DNA of 64,000 nt, taken from Salticus scenicus. Its lineage: Eukaryota > Arthropoda > Arachnida > Araneae > Salticidae. A program made the position numbers and the translations under genes. Each line of letters starts with the position of its first letter. The first letter of the stretch is position 1. Below the pieces are notes generated by a model. The model had not been told where the DNA came from. It worked only from the letters and a program-made list of their open reading frames with translations, and ran no database searches. Location: positions 380,823,887 to 380,887,886 of the forward strand of contig OZ005649.1 in NCBI GenBank assembly GCA_963930645.1, in the 5' to 3' direction. Below are positions 1 to 8,885 of this stretch, one piece after another.

Positions 1-656
1 ATTGTTTTTAATTTTAAGCTAAAACTGTACCATTGTACTACCATTTTTCAAAAAAGTTAATTTTGCAGAATACGATTGATAGGTAATTTAGCCTGGCTGT
101 TAGAAAGCTACGGGAAATATTATTGGCATAATTAATAATGCAATTATGTGTGTTTTTGAGATAAGTTTGTTTCTTTAAATATATACAACATAAAAAAATA
201 AAAAATCTAGATTTGAATGCAGATTTAATATTATTTTGTAATTGTAATACTATTAAAATTTTACAATAATCATTTAAAATTAAATTTAAATAATACACTT
301 ATTTTATATATATATATATATAATATTTAAAAATCTGCCTAAGCAGTTTTCCAAATAACGGGCAATGCATCGTTAAATAAAATAAATTACAAATATATCT
401 AAAGTATTGATTGTATTGAGCGGATTTAAATCGAATTAGTTTGAGTAAATGGATTTCCAAGATCATTAAGTTTGATTTATGAATGGTTCGACAAAAATGC
501 GCTACTTTGAAAATAGTAATAAAAATTAGTAGTACCTTCTAATAACGTAAAGTTAGTACTAATACAATGTATAATATTTTTTATAGAACTGAAAAATTGA
601 CTTACCACCATTTCAATGATCTTCAAATTGTACAAGAAAAAATTTAATGCAGAAAA
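1..656. other. AT-rich flank, no gene seen
   Basis: This stretch lies beyond the 3' end of the Tigger transposase relic. It is AT-rich with a short TA microsatellite near 306-322. I searched for the second Tigger terminal inverted repeat, which should resemble the one at 7769-7823, and did not find it. The distal end of that element is therefore lost, or has diverged, or lies outside the window. Nothing else could be supported. Confidence 0.5.
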
Positions 657-1507
657 TCAGTGATTTTTTTTTTGTACAAGGGAGTTTGAAGCTGCGGACA
701 ATACAAAATTATGTACATGATTAATATTAGAAAAAATGTTATCTGGTACACTGCTCTGTAAAGAAATAAAATTGCGCACTCTTTCTAAGCTTTCTAAGGC
801 TTCAGCAGATGTAACTTTTGAAGTAGTAATAACCTCATTTTCTTCATCTTCAGAACTTTCTTCATCATTTTCTAAAATGCGATCATCAACAATAGACTGC
901 ACAATATCTGTCTCTGTTAATGAATAACAAGTTGCAGCATTGTCATCTGCTGTTAAAAAATCTTTAAAGCTTATGCTTTGAGACACACCAGATTTTTCTT
1001 TTACTAAGTTCCAAACGGATTCGATCTCATATTCGACTGTCTGCTCCTCATCATGTAGTACATCGCTAGATCCTTGAGCCGTCGATTCTTTATTTAAATC
1101 CTGGTCAATCTGCGCGTGTTTCCAACAGTGGGCTATTGTTTTCTGGCTTATATCATCCCACGATCCACAGATCATATCAATTGCCTCTTTCATGTTGCAC
1201 CTTTCTGTTTACGTTATTTTGCAGATCACAGATAATGCGTTTTAATAACATAGTTTTGTATCGTGATTTTACGGCTCTGATAATGCCTTGGTCAAGAGGC
1301 TGAAGTATTGCAGTACAGTTAGGCGGGAAATACTCTACACGAATGTGATTCAATATAGGAGGATCATTGTGTGCTGTGCAGTTGTCTATGAGTAGAAGAA
1401 TTTTACGCTTTTGTTTTTGCATATCTTTATCAAAATTTATCAGCCATTCATTAAAGAATCCTTGCGTCATCCATGATTTTTTGTTGGCTTTGTAGATGCA
1501 TGGTAAG
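657..1507 (-). pseudogene. Tigger/pogo transposase, C-terminal half (split and frameshifted)
   Basis: This is the downstream half of a DDE transposase of the Tigger/CENP-B/jerky group. It continues directly from the half at 6588-7297; the two were separated by the Ty3 element inserted between them. Visible motifs are KKSWMTQ and FFNEWL, then the second catalytic aspartate in LLLIDNCTAH. The third acidic residue is in ILQPLDQGIIRAVK, so the triad is the D-D-D form expected of this group. Near 1199-1202 one extra base shifts the frame: the first frame runs to NVNRKVQHERGN and stops, and the second resumes at MKEAIDMICGSWDDIS. The remainder is an acidic C-terminal tail of the kind usual in Tigger proteins. 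It is dead through the insertion and this frameshift. Family assignment is secure. Confidence 0.9.
1503..1507. repeat. Target site duplication, left copy (GTAAG)
   Basis: GTAAG directly abuts the left LTR here and recurs directly after the right LTR at 6588-6592. A 5-bp duplication is normal for Ty3/gypsy integrases. Removing the element plus one GTAAG restores an uninterrupted transposase reading frame across the junction (FKSL followed by PCIYKANKK), which confirms the boundaries. Confidence 0.95.
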
Positions 1508-1774
1508 TATAGTATTTTGTGGACAGGAGAAGATTTATAAGCCATAACTAGGATATGACGAGGCGTTTCATTTTAAACACACACAATTTAATAGATGACT
1601 ATGACAATTACATATGAAAAATACAAGTAACATGAACGACTACATTTTTAAGACTGCGATCTGTTCTAGCAGAGATAAACGTAAAAAGAATGAACAGATC
1701 ATTGATTGGACGTGACGTCACTTACCAACAGTCCAATAGATTAAATCAGGAATACAATGACGAAATACACCACA
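1508..1774 (-). repeat. 3' LTR of the Ty3 element
   Basis: This 267-bp repeat lies left on the plus strand and is the 3' LTR in the element's orientation. Read on the minus strand it begins TGTGGTGTATTTCG and ends AAAATACTATA, i.e. TG...TA rather than the usual TG...CA. It matches 6320-6587 except for a 1-base indel in an A/G run. Confidence 0.95.
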
Positions 1775-1788
1775 ACTCTCCTCCCCTT
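1775..1788 (-). promoter_or_regulatory. Polypurine tract for plus-strand priming
   Basis: On the minus strand this reads AAGGGGAGGAGAGT and runs directly into the LTR start TGTGG. Such tracts prime plus-strand DNA synthesis in LTR retroelements. It overlaps the Gag-Pol stop codon: the TAA at 1789-1787 is the start of the purine run, so the coding frame uses all the space up to the priming site. Confidence 0.85.
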
Positions 1789-4700
1789 AATTCCGTATAC
1801 CATACCTGATGGGAGGTTTTCTTACTCTAGATGATCTCCTTACAACCTGTTCAGAAAAAGACAAATTAGCATTTTTAAGTTTTGAATGTTCACATTTTAG
1901 TTCATTTTTATTTAGAGTACTGTTGATATTTTTATCACAGTCAATTTCTCCAGGCTTTGTAGACACAGATCTACTGTCGGTTGGTACTGGATCTGATGTA
2001 GTGGAAGGATTGGTTGGCAATGGATCTGGTGTACTGACAGGATCGGTTGGCGCTGGATCTGGTATCATGGCAGGCCTCCTACCAGACTTAGATTCTCCAT
2101 TGCTTTGTAGGTGTGGACTATTGCTATCGGGAACCATGGAAATATTTGCACCAGGACTTGTGGCTTCCTCCACTTGTACTCTGGAACCTACACTTTTCAG
2201 TTGATCAACGTGTCTTTTCCATACACATGAACCTACTTGAATTTTATAATGTAGTTTACCTAGTCTGGCAATTACTTTACCTATTTTCCATTTATCTCCT
2301 GATGTATAATTGCGTACTGCAACTTTTTCATTTATTTCGAATTCTCTTATCTTTTTCTTGTTAAAAACATTTTTATGTTGTTTGTTTTCAACATAATTTT
2401 TAACATTTGGTAGAAGCAAATCTAATTTTGATCTGATATTTCTTTTCAGAAATAATGATGCGGGACTCTCCCCTGTTGTAATATGAGGCATTATTCGGTA
2501 TTGGAATAAAAATTCGTTTAACTTAAATTGGAGATTTCCGGGTTCTGAACTTAAGGATTTCAATCCTTTTTTAATAATTTGGACATATCTTTCGGCTTGA
2601 CCATTTGTAGAGGGATGATATGGTGCAGTTAAACTATGTTTTATGCCTTTACTTTGTAGAAAATTTTCGAATTGTTCTGAAATGAATTGTGGCCCATTAT
2701 CAGACACAAGGGACACAGGATAGCCATATCTGGCAAAAAGCGAAGAAAGACAGTTTATAGTGTTCTCAGCAGTAGTATTAGGAACAATGAACACTTCTGT
2801 CCATTTACTGTGGGCATCTACTACGATTAAAAACATTTTCCCCATCATTGGACCAAAAAAGTCTACATGTATTCTGTTCCAAGGTGTTGTAGGCCATTCC
2901 CAGTGATGATTTTCTATTTTAGGAGGATTATGTTTTAATTTAATACAAACAGAACAGTTATTTGCTAAATTCTCAATGTCTTTATCAATCCCTGGCCACC
3001 ATACAAAACTACGTGCCAGTGCTTTCATTTTAACTATGCCAAAATGGCCAAAATGTAAATCTTCCAACACTTTTTGTCTATGAACAGTAGGAATTACAAC
3101 ACGATTCCCTTGTAGTATGCAATTATTTAGTATAGAAAAGTCTTCTTGTTTATGTCCGAAAAGTAAGTAATTTGGCATCTGTGTGCCTGATATTAAATGT
3201 CGGTACATTTCTTTCAATGTTGGATCTCGCTTAGAACTTGCACATAATATCTTTGTAGTTAAGGGTAACGAAGTTATTTGATGAATAAATAAACAATCGG
3301 ATTTATCAAGGTTGCCAAATAAATTTGGTGACAAAGTTGGTGACACTTTTTCTGGTTGTAGCGAATCGGACGACGGCAGCAGTAAGTCTTCACTACGTAA
3401 TGGAAGACGTGATAGAGCATCGGCATTTCCGTGCTCTGCAGATTTTTTATATTTAATATCATAATTAAATGTCTGTAAGTATAATGCGTATCTTTGCATT
3501 CTAGCTGCCGAAAGTACCGGAATACTTTTTACGGGTGAAAATATGGAAACTAGGGGTTTACTATCCGTATACAGTGTAAATCTCCTACCATATAAAAATT
3601 GAAAAAATTTCTTTACACCAAAAATTATTGATAACGCTTCTTTATCTACCTGACTATACCGCTTTTCTGCAGAAGATAAAGTTCTAGAAGCAAAAGCTAT
3701 GGGTTTTTCGGAGTTATCTGGCATTGTATGCGAAAGTACTGCCGAAATTCCATAAGGAGAAGCATCAGTGGCTAAAATTAAGGGTAATTTAGGATTAAAG
3801 TGGGTGAGAATCCTTTCGGAAGTAATTTCCTGTTTAATTGCATTAAATGAATTTTCACATTTTTTAGTCCACTGAAAATTTACATTTTTACGTAATAATT
3901 CATTTAGAGGATAAGCAATCGTAGATAATTTAGGAACAAATCTAGAATAGTAAGATACTAAGCCTAAGAACGCTTTTACTTGAGTTACGTTTTGAGGTAT
4001 TGGAGCATTTAAAATAGCAGAAATTTTTTCTTGCGTTTTGTGTATGCCATTTTTATCAATTTTGTAACCGCAGTATGTAATTTCATCATTCATGAAAAAA
4101 GATTTTTCTTTATTTATTTTAAGATTATATTCACGTAACCTTTCTAGCACTTGTTTTAATCGCTCTAAATGTATTTCATCAGTTTCCCCTGAGATACATA
4201 TATCGTCAATAAAAACTGAAATACCCTCTATACCTTTTAAAATTTGTTCTATAGTTCCCTGCCATATTGCTGGCGAACTGGCAATTCCGTATGGTAATCG
4301 CGTAAATTTAAATAAGCCTTTAGGAGTGTTAATAGTAAGTAGTTCTTGTGAATTTTCCTCTACCGGTAAATGCAAGTATGCTTGGTTTAAATCAATTTTT
4401 GTAAAATGTAATCCACCCCCTAAAGTTGCTAATATATCCTCAATTTTTGGTAGCGGGTATTTGTCAACCTTTAAAAATTTATTTACCGTGACTTTAAAAT
4501 CGCCGCATAAACGAATTTTCCCATTAGGTTTTACCACCGGAACAATAGGTGTTGCCCATTTACTTGTACTAACAGCTTTTATTATCCCTTCATTTTCTAA
4601 TCTTTCCAATTCTTCATTTACCGCATTCCTTAATGCATACGTAACTGTTCGCGATTTACAAAATATTGGTGATGAGTCTTTCTCTAAATGTAATTCAGCT

Positions 4701-5998
4701 TTAACATTTTTAATTTCACCTACGTTATTTGTAAATAAATCCGTAAATTCATTTAGTAAATTATTTAAATTATCCGAGATTTGTACTTTGTTTACCGGAA
4801 CAGTTTGTAAATTGTTTGGGAATATATTAAATGTAGTTATCCAATCCCTACCTAGCAATAAAGGAAAATTGTCTTTTTTAACTAAATATAACTTAACATT
4901 CCTAGTTTTGTTTTCGTAAGTTACATTTACTCTAACAAATCCCTCGGGCTGAAAAATTTCTCCCGTGGCTGTCTTTAATTGTACATCAGCAGGAAACATT
5001 TTATGTTCTGGAAATAATTTCCGAAAACGATTTATCGGTACAGCGGATATCGCCGATCCTGTATCAAGCTCCATTTCTGCTTTAGCACTATTTTCTATCA
5101 AAACCCAAATTTTTATAGGTTTAGTGCCTTCAGATTGTAATGACACAATGTCTACAGTATCAAGAACATTTACATTTTTCTTTTGAGTAACATTGTTTTG
5201 TGCGTTCCGACACACTTTACTCAAATGACCACGTTTTTTACAAAAATTGCAAACTGCATTAATAAATTTACAAACATTTGCTAAATGAGAGCTATTTCCA
5301 CAACGATAACAATAAGTTTTACTTTTATTTGCACTCGCAGTTTTGTTCACGTTTTGTTTACTTAAGTTATTTTGAGAATAATTTTGTTTTGGTTTCCTAA
5401 CACTAACAGAAACTTTATTCAAATTCAAATTTTTATTTTGTAATTCTATCATGTCATTTTCAGTACTTTGCATAGTTACGGCTTGTTCTACTGCTTTTTC
5501 AAATGTTAAATCTTCAACCTGAGACATTAATTTGCTTTGGATTGTTTCATTTTTTAATCCGCGTAAAAATTGTTCTAACAAATTTTCTGACAGCGAATCG
5601 CCTGTAAACGCGCAATGTGTTGTAAGTTTCTTTAAACGAACACTAAAATCCTGCACAGATTCGTTATCTTCTTGACAACATTTTCTAAATTTAATGCGTT
5701 CACTGATTTTATTTGGAATTTTACATAGATGTTTTGTTAAGACATCTACTAATTCAGTGTAAGTTTTTGATTCAGGAAGATCTGGGAACAGTAAATTTGT
5801 AAGTAAATTATATAATTTCGGGCCTATAAAAGTTATTAAGGCACTAACTTTTTTTTCATCCTTAATATCAAACAATATAAAGTTTTGTTCCAATCTTCTA
5901 ACATAAATCTCAAAAGATTCAATTGAATCATTGAATTCCTTAAAATTCTGAAACATTTTTAATAAAATTATGCTAGTTCTAACAATAAAAACATGCAA
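1787..5998 (-). CDS. Ty3/gypsy Gag-Pol polyprotein, intact
   Basis: A single uninterrupted frame of 1403 codons. The first Met gives a 14-residue lead-in; the second Met (residue 15, position 5956), starting MFQNFKEF, is the likelier start. In order: Gag (about 15-225); two CX2CX4HX4C zinc knuckles (230-243 and 250-263); an aspartic protease with DTG at 312-314; a reverse transcriptase with FTKIDLNQAY and the catalytic FIDD at 596-599; RNase H with TDAS (744-747), E787 and TDS (811-813). The integrase has an HHCC finger (H982, H985, C1015, C1018) and a core triad D1046, D1100, E1136. The C-terminus is rich in Pro, Thr, Ser and Asp. All key catalytic residues are present with no stop or frameshift. 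The product would copy element RNA into DNA and integrate it. No separate gag stop or envelope gene is present. Confidence 0.97.
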   Translation of the reverse strand: MHVFIVRTSIILLKMFQNFKEFNDSIESFEIYVRRLEQNFILFDIKDEKKVSALITFIGPKLYNLLTNLLFPDLPESKTYTELVDVLTKHLCKIPNKISERIKFRKCCQEDNESVQDFSVRLKKLTTHCAFTGDSLSENLLEQFLRGLKNETIQSKLMSQVEDLTFEKAVEQAVTMQSTENDMIELQNKNLNLNKVSVSVRKPKQNYSQNNLSKQNVNKTASANKSKTYCYRCGNSSHLANVCKFINAVCNFCKKRGHLSKVCRNAQNNVTQKKNVNVLDTVDIVSLQSEGTKPIKIWVLIENSAKAEMELDTGSAISAVPINRFRKLFPEHKMFPADVQLKTATGEIFQPEGFVRVNVTYENKTRNVKLYLVKKDNFPLLLGRDWITTFNIFPNNLQTVPVNKVQISDNLNNLLNEFTDLFTNNVGEIKNVKAELHLEKDSSPIFCKSRTVTYALRNAVNEELERLENEGIIKAVSTSKWATPIVPVVKPNGKIRLCGDFKVTVNKFLKVDKYPLPKIEDILATLGGGLHFTKIDLNQAYLHLPVEENSQELLTINTPKGLFKFTRLPYGIASSPAIWQGTIEQILKGIEGISVFIDDICISGETDEIHLERLKQVLERLREYNLKINKEKSFFMNDEITYCGYKIDKNGIHKTQEKISAILNAPIPQNVTQVKAFLGLVSYYSRFVPKLSTIAYPLNELLRKNVNFQWTKKCENSFNAIKQEITSERILTHFNPKLPLILATDASPYGISAVLSHTMPDNSEKPIAFASRTLSSAEKRYSQVDKEALSIIFGVKKFFQFLYGRRFTLYTDSKPLVSIFSPVKSIPVLSAARMQRYALYLQTFNYDIKYKKSAEHGNADALSRLPLRSEDLLLPSSDSLQPEKVSPTLSPNLFGNLDKSDCLFIHQITSLPLTTKILCASSKRDPTLKEMYRHLISGTQMPNYLLFGHKQEDFSILNNCILQGNRVVIPTVHRQKVLEDLHFGHFGIVKMKALARSFVWWPGIDKDIENLANNCSVCIKLKHNPPKIENHHWEWPTTPWNRIHVDFFGPMMGKMFLIVVDAHSKWTEVFIVPNTTAENTINCLSSLFARYGYPVSLVSDNGPQFISEQFENFLQSKGIKHSLTAPYHPSTNGQAERYVQIIKKGLKSLSSEPGNLQFKLNEFLFQYRIMPHITTGESPASLFLKRNIRSKLDLLLPNVKNYVENKQHKNVFNKKKIREFEINEKVAVRNYTSGDKWKIGKVIARLGKLHYKIQVGSCVWKRHVDQLKSVGSRVQVEEATSPGANISMVPDSNSPHLQSNGESKSGRRPAMIPDPAPTDPVSTPDPLPTNPSTTSDPVPTDSRSVSTKPGEIDCDKNINSTLNKNELKCEHSKLKNANLSFSEQVVRRSSRVRKPPIRYGIRN

Positions 5999-6319
5999 TC
6001 TAATAAAAGAACAGAAAGAAAAAAAATAAAATAAATGTGTAAATACCTTTTCTTTTTTCTCTTTCCCGAAAAAATAAAAAGTCGCAGATTATCGCAGACG
6101 ATAATTACACCCGTGCTGGCGCCTAAATCGTACCTGCCCGCCACCAGACAATGATATTAACTGCTGCTGTCTCCGATCGCATAATGATTCATTTCGAAAT
6201 ATCAATTTTTCTTTATGAAGAACTGCAGATTGCATTTTTAATCATCTTGAAGTAGATATTATTAAAATATTGAAGAGCAAAACTTCTTTTTGCTTTTTTC
6301 TTTTTCATCTCGTCGCCAA
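5999..6319 (-). promoter_or_regulatory. 5' leader and candidate primer binding site of the Ty3 element
   Basis: This is the untranslated leader between the 5' LTR and the Gag-Pol start. Immediately inside the LTR the minus strand reads ATTGGCGACGAGATGAAAAA; the TGGCGACGAG part is the expected position of a tRNA primer binding site. I could not assign the tRNA. The leader is locally less AT-rich around 6090-6170. Confidence 0.55.
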
Positions 6320-6587
6320 TATAGTATTTTGTGGACAGGAGAAGATTTATAAGCCATAACTAGGATATGACGAGGCGTTTCATTTTAAACACACACAATT
6401 TAATAGATGACTATGACAATTACATATGAAAAATACAAGTAACATGAACGACTACATTTTTAAGACTGCGATCTGTTCTAGCAGAGATAAACGTAAAAAG
6501 GAATGAACAGATCATTGATTGGACGTGACGTCACTTACCAACAGTCCAATAGATTAAATCAGGAATACAATGACGAAATACACCACA
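6320..6587 (-). repeat. 5' LTR of the Ty3 element
   Basis: A 268-bp repeat, the 5' LTR in the element's orientation and the presumed promoter of the element. It is nearly identical to 1508-1774. The flanking GTAAG at 6588-6592 is the second target duplication copy. Confidence 0.95.
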
Positions 6588-7297
6588 GTAAGGACTTAAA
6601 ATTTTTGAAACAACGGGGTTTTTCAGATTTGCCGATTATGAGTAATTTTCGTTTTTCTGTTCCTGATTTGTTGCAGCAAAATAGGGCTGTAATCCTTTGT
6701 TTGGAAAGCTTTCCTCCAATACACTTGTCTCCTTTTAACGCTAAAGTCTTCCTTGGTTCTAACTGAAAAAATATTCCGGCTTCATCGGCATTAAAAACAT
6801 CGTTAGGACTATACGTCTTGATTAATTTTAGTACTTCACCTTTACGCCATTCGTTTACAGATTCAACTGGGACGTCTTTTGCTTCTCCTGAAATGCATTT
6901 TGCCACTATACCGTATCTTTCTCGGAATCGATTCAACCATCCGACACTGGCTTGAAAATTTTCAACGTTTAGCATTCTTGCAAATTCCAAACCTTTTTCT
7001 CTAATTAAAGGGCCACTTAGAGGGATGTTTCTAGAACGAACATCCATAAACCATTTGTAAACAGCACTATCCACATCTTGAAACTGGGCATTTCGAATTC
7101 GTTTTCTGCTTGGATCAAAGACTTGAACTTGAAGTTTTTTCAAAATGCTTTCTTTATCTTTTAGAAAAGTGGATAAAGTAGACGGCGAAATTCCATATTT
7201 GCTAGCAACATCAGATTTTTTTATTCCTTTCTCAACTTCAGAAATTATGGTTTTTTTTTTCTTCCAAACTAAACTGTTTTCGCTTAACAGCCGCCAT
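6588..7297 (-). pseudogene. Tigger/pogo transposase, N-terminal half (split and frameshifted)
   Basis: This is the upstream half of the transposase continued at 657-1507. The start ATG is at 7297 (MAAVKRKQFSLEE). A run of ten A residues around 7251-7260 holds one base too many and breaks the frame; after it the psq-type helix-turn-helix resumes (VASKYGISPSTLSTF). Next comes a CENP-B-type second DNA-binding domain (VDSAVYKWFMDVRSRNIPLS; then FQASVGWLNRFRERYGI) and the first catalytic aspartate in VFNADEAGIF. The frame runs into the Ty3 insertion after CFKNFKSL. The homopolymer indel might be a sequencing error, but the Ty3 insertion alone is disabling. Both halves together give about 520 codons, a normal Tigger length. 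Confidence 0.9.
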
Positions 7298-7825
7298 TTT
7301 ATGACCTACTGGTAAGATGGAAATTTTCAAACTGATTTCGAGCTTTGGGAATTCCTTTGCGAAAGTTATTCAGGTAGGGAGGAGAGGGAAGGGGGAATGT
7401 GCAATACTCATTTCACGTTTTGTTAAGTTTGCTTACATTGGTTACAGCTTACTTGGACTTCCAAGAAAAAGGGGAGGAGAAAAGGGGAGAGCGAACAAAG
7501 GAAACATTCCTTCTGCAGTGAAATGTCTATGCACACCTGTTTTACAACAAAGCTCGGAGAAAAGCGATTGCTTTAGAGATAAGCTTGATTGTCCCTAAGA
7601 CTAGGCATCGAAAACAAAAATTGTCAAGCGATAAAAATGTACAACTGAAAGTATTTGCCGTGTCATATTATTTCGTTCTAACGAGATTATAAAAAATTGA
7701 ATATTTCGTTATACTGAGATTATGTTAACATTATTTGAATACATTTCAAAACGGGACTCTCTTGCATTTCGTTATAACGGGATTTTTCGTTGTAATGGAA
7801 TTCGTTGTAACGGGATTTTACTGTA
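7298..7825 (-). mobile_element. 5' flank and terminal inverted repeat of the Tigger element
   Basis: This is the untranslated 5' region of the Tigger element. The terminus lies at 7823: on the minus strand it starts CAGTAAAATCCCGTTACAA and is followed outward by TA (7824-7825), the expected Tc1/mariner/pogo target dinucleotide. Within 7690-7823 the motif CGTTATAACG or CGTTGTAACG with CGGGATTTT recurs several times as subterminal repeats, plausibly transposase binding sites. The opposite terminus was not found. Confidence 0.75.
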
Positions 7826-7842
7826 TAAATTTGCATAAATAT

Positions 7843-7878
<36 letters not shown>

Positions 7879-8052
7879 TGACAACAATTATTAGCTTAAA
7901 TTAATCTAATAGTAAAAAAAATCTTTTAGCTGAAAGAGTTCTTTTTGCAACAACAACATACATAAATGTCAAACTCCAAAAATTTTAGATAAAAGAATTC
8001 CAATGAGCATAATTTATCGGCATAGAGTAAAATAATTAAATAAAAAAAAACA
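7826..8052. other. AT-rich spacer with long poly-T
   Basis: No gene seen. A poly-T run sits near 7849-7875. The rest is simple AT-rich sequence up to the SINE target duplication. Confidence 0.5.
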
Positions 8053-8385
8053 TTTTTAAGGGTTGATTGGTTGGGTTTTACGTCGCACTAGTGCTGCGCA
8101 GATGAGCAATTGGCGGCGGTCTGGGACACACCCCTAGAGGTGATCCGGAGACATGCCATCACAATTTTGATCCTCCACGGAAGGGATGTCTGTCCCGCTT
8201 CGGTGACCCCCAGAGATTTGAGGGGAACATAGAGTACATTGCAGCCACGACAGATTTTACGTGCACCAGGCACCATTAGTGTACACGACGGTCTTTGGCC
8301 GGCTCGCGTAGAGAACCCGCTATCTTCCAATTACGAGGCCGGCGCTCTACCGACTGGGCTACCGCGGCCCATTATTTTTTAAGGG
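8053..8385 (-). mobile_element. tRNA-derived SINE, full copy with target duplication
   Basis: A GC-rich island of about 308 bp (8063-8370) flanked by the 10-bp direct repeat TTTTTAAGGG at 8053-8062 and 8376-8385, the mark of target-primed retrotransposition. On the minus strand it begins with a tRNA-like head (GCCGCGGTAGCCCAGTCGG, then GTAGAGCGCCGGCCTCG). This contains an RNA polymerase III A box and, downstream, a B box near GCGGGTTC. The body matches the SINE at 54553-54874 closely, and the tail carries CCAACCAA-type repeats. The anticodon position in the head would read CGT, suggesting a tRNA-Thr ancestor; this is a weak inference. Short open frames here are fortuitous. Confidence 0.9.
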
Positions 8386-8629
8386 AAAATGCAATACAAT
8401 ACCATACACCATTTGCATAAACAATATCATTCCCATAAGTACTCATGCGGTTGTACTCCTAAAAAATTAGAAAAGTAACTAAACGATCAAAAATTTAGAC
8501 ATGTGTACATGAAACGATTATAAACAAAGTGATGAAAAAATATAGGAAATTCATTAGTTTTCCTTTTTTCATAAAAATAATTTCAAACTTAATTTGCAAT
8601 TTGTGACTAATTGAAAGCCACAATATAAT

Positions 8630-8846
8630 TACCCGGATATGCCGCCATATAGAGCATGTCTGGGATTTTATTGGTGGGCGATTCGTTCGTACAACTGGTG
8701 GGGCGCATCATAGTAAGATTGAACTTTGGTGTCAAGTCGAAGCCATCTGGAATGCCGTATACCAGGATTACATTCAGAACCTGCATGATTCAATGCCACG
8801 ACGGATACAAACTCTCATCGATTAGCGTGGTAAACACACAAAGTAC
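8630..8846 (+). pseudogene. Tc1-type transposase, C-terminal relic
   Basis: The reading IEHVWDFIGGRFVRTTGG is the region after the last catalytic-site motif of Tc1-like (DD34E) transposases. It is followed by a typical C-terminus, YIQNLHDSMPRRIQTLID, then an in-frame TAG, then RGKHTKY and the natural stop. Just upstream, one extra base separates PDMPP from IEHVW. Only the last 70 or so residues survive, with one frameshift and one nonsense codon. The following poly-T and the TTTCATGGTGTTGCAATTTT stretch around 8968-8987 resemble a Tc1-element 3' end. It is non-functional. Confidence 0.85.
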
Positions 8847-8852
8847 TGATTT

Positions 8853-8859
<7 letters not shown>

Positions 8860-8885
<26 letters not shown>

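Larger units (their letters stand above)
1508..6587 (-). mobile_element. Complete Ty3/gypsy LTR retrotransposon
   Basis: A 5080-bp element in minus orientation. It has 267/268-bp LTRs, a 5-bp target duplication (GTAAG), a purine tract beside the 3' LTR, a single Gag-Pol frame and a leader of about 320 bp (5999-6319). The two LTRs differ by one inserted G only (AAAAAGAATG versus AAAAAGGAATG), so the insertion is recent. No env-like frame is present. The single fused Gag-Pol, two zinc knuckles and short LTRs fit invertebrate Mag-like Ty3 elements, but that lineage assignment is inference. The element landed inside a Tigger transposase and split it. It looks potentially mobile. Confidence 0.95.

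Noticed and set aside
4092..4919. 275-codon plus-strand frame
   Set aside because: A shadow of the Ty3 Gag-Pol frame on the other strand; the true frame has all retroelement motifs.
1508..6587. Endogenous retrovirus with envelope gene
   Set aside because: The single Gag-Pol frame ends at the purine tract, leaving no room for an env gene. It is a retrotransposon.
8088..8330. 80-codon frame and its counterparts near 54594-54843
   Set aside because: They lie entirely within SINE copies on opposite strands; the similarity reflects the shared repeat, not a protein.
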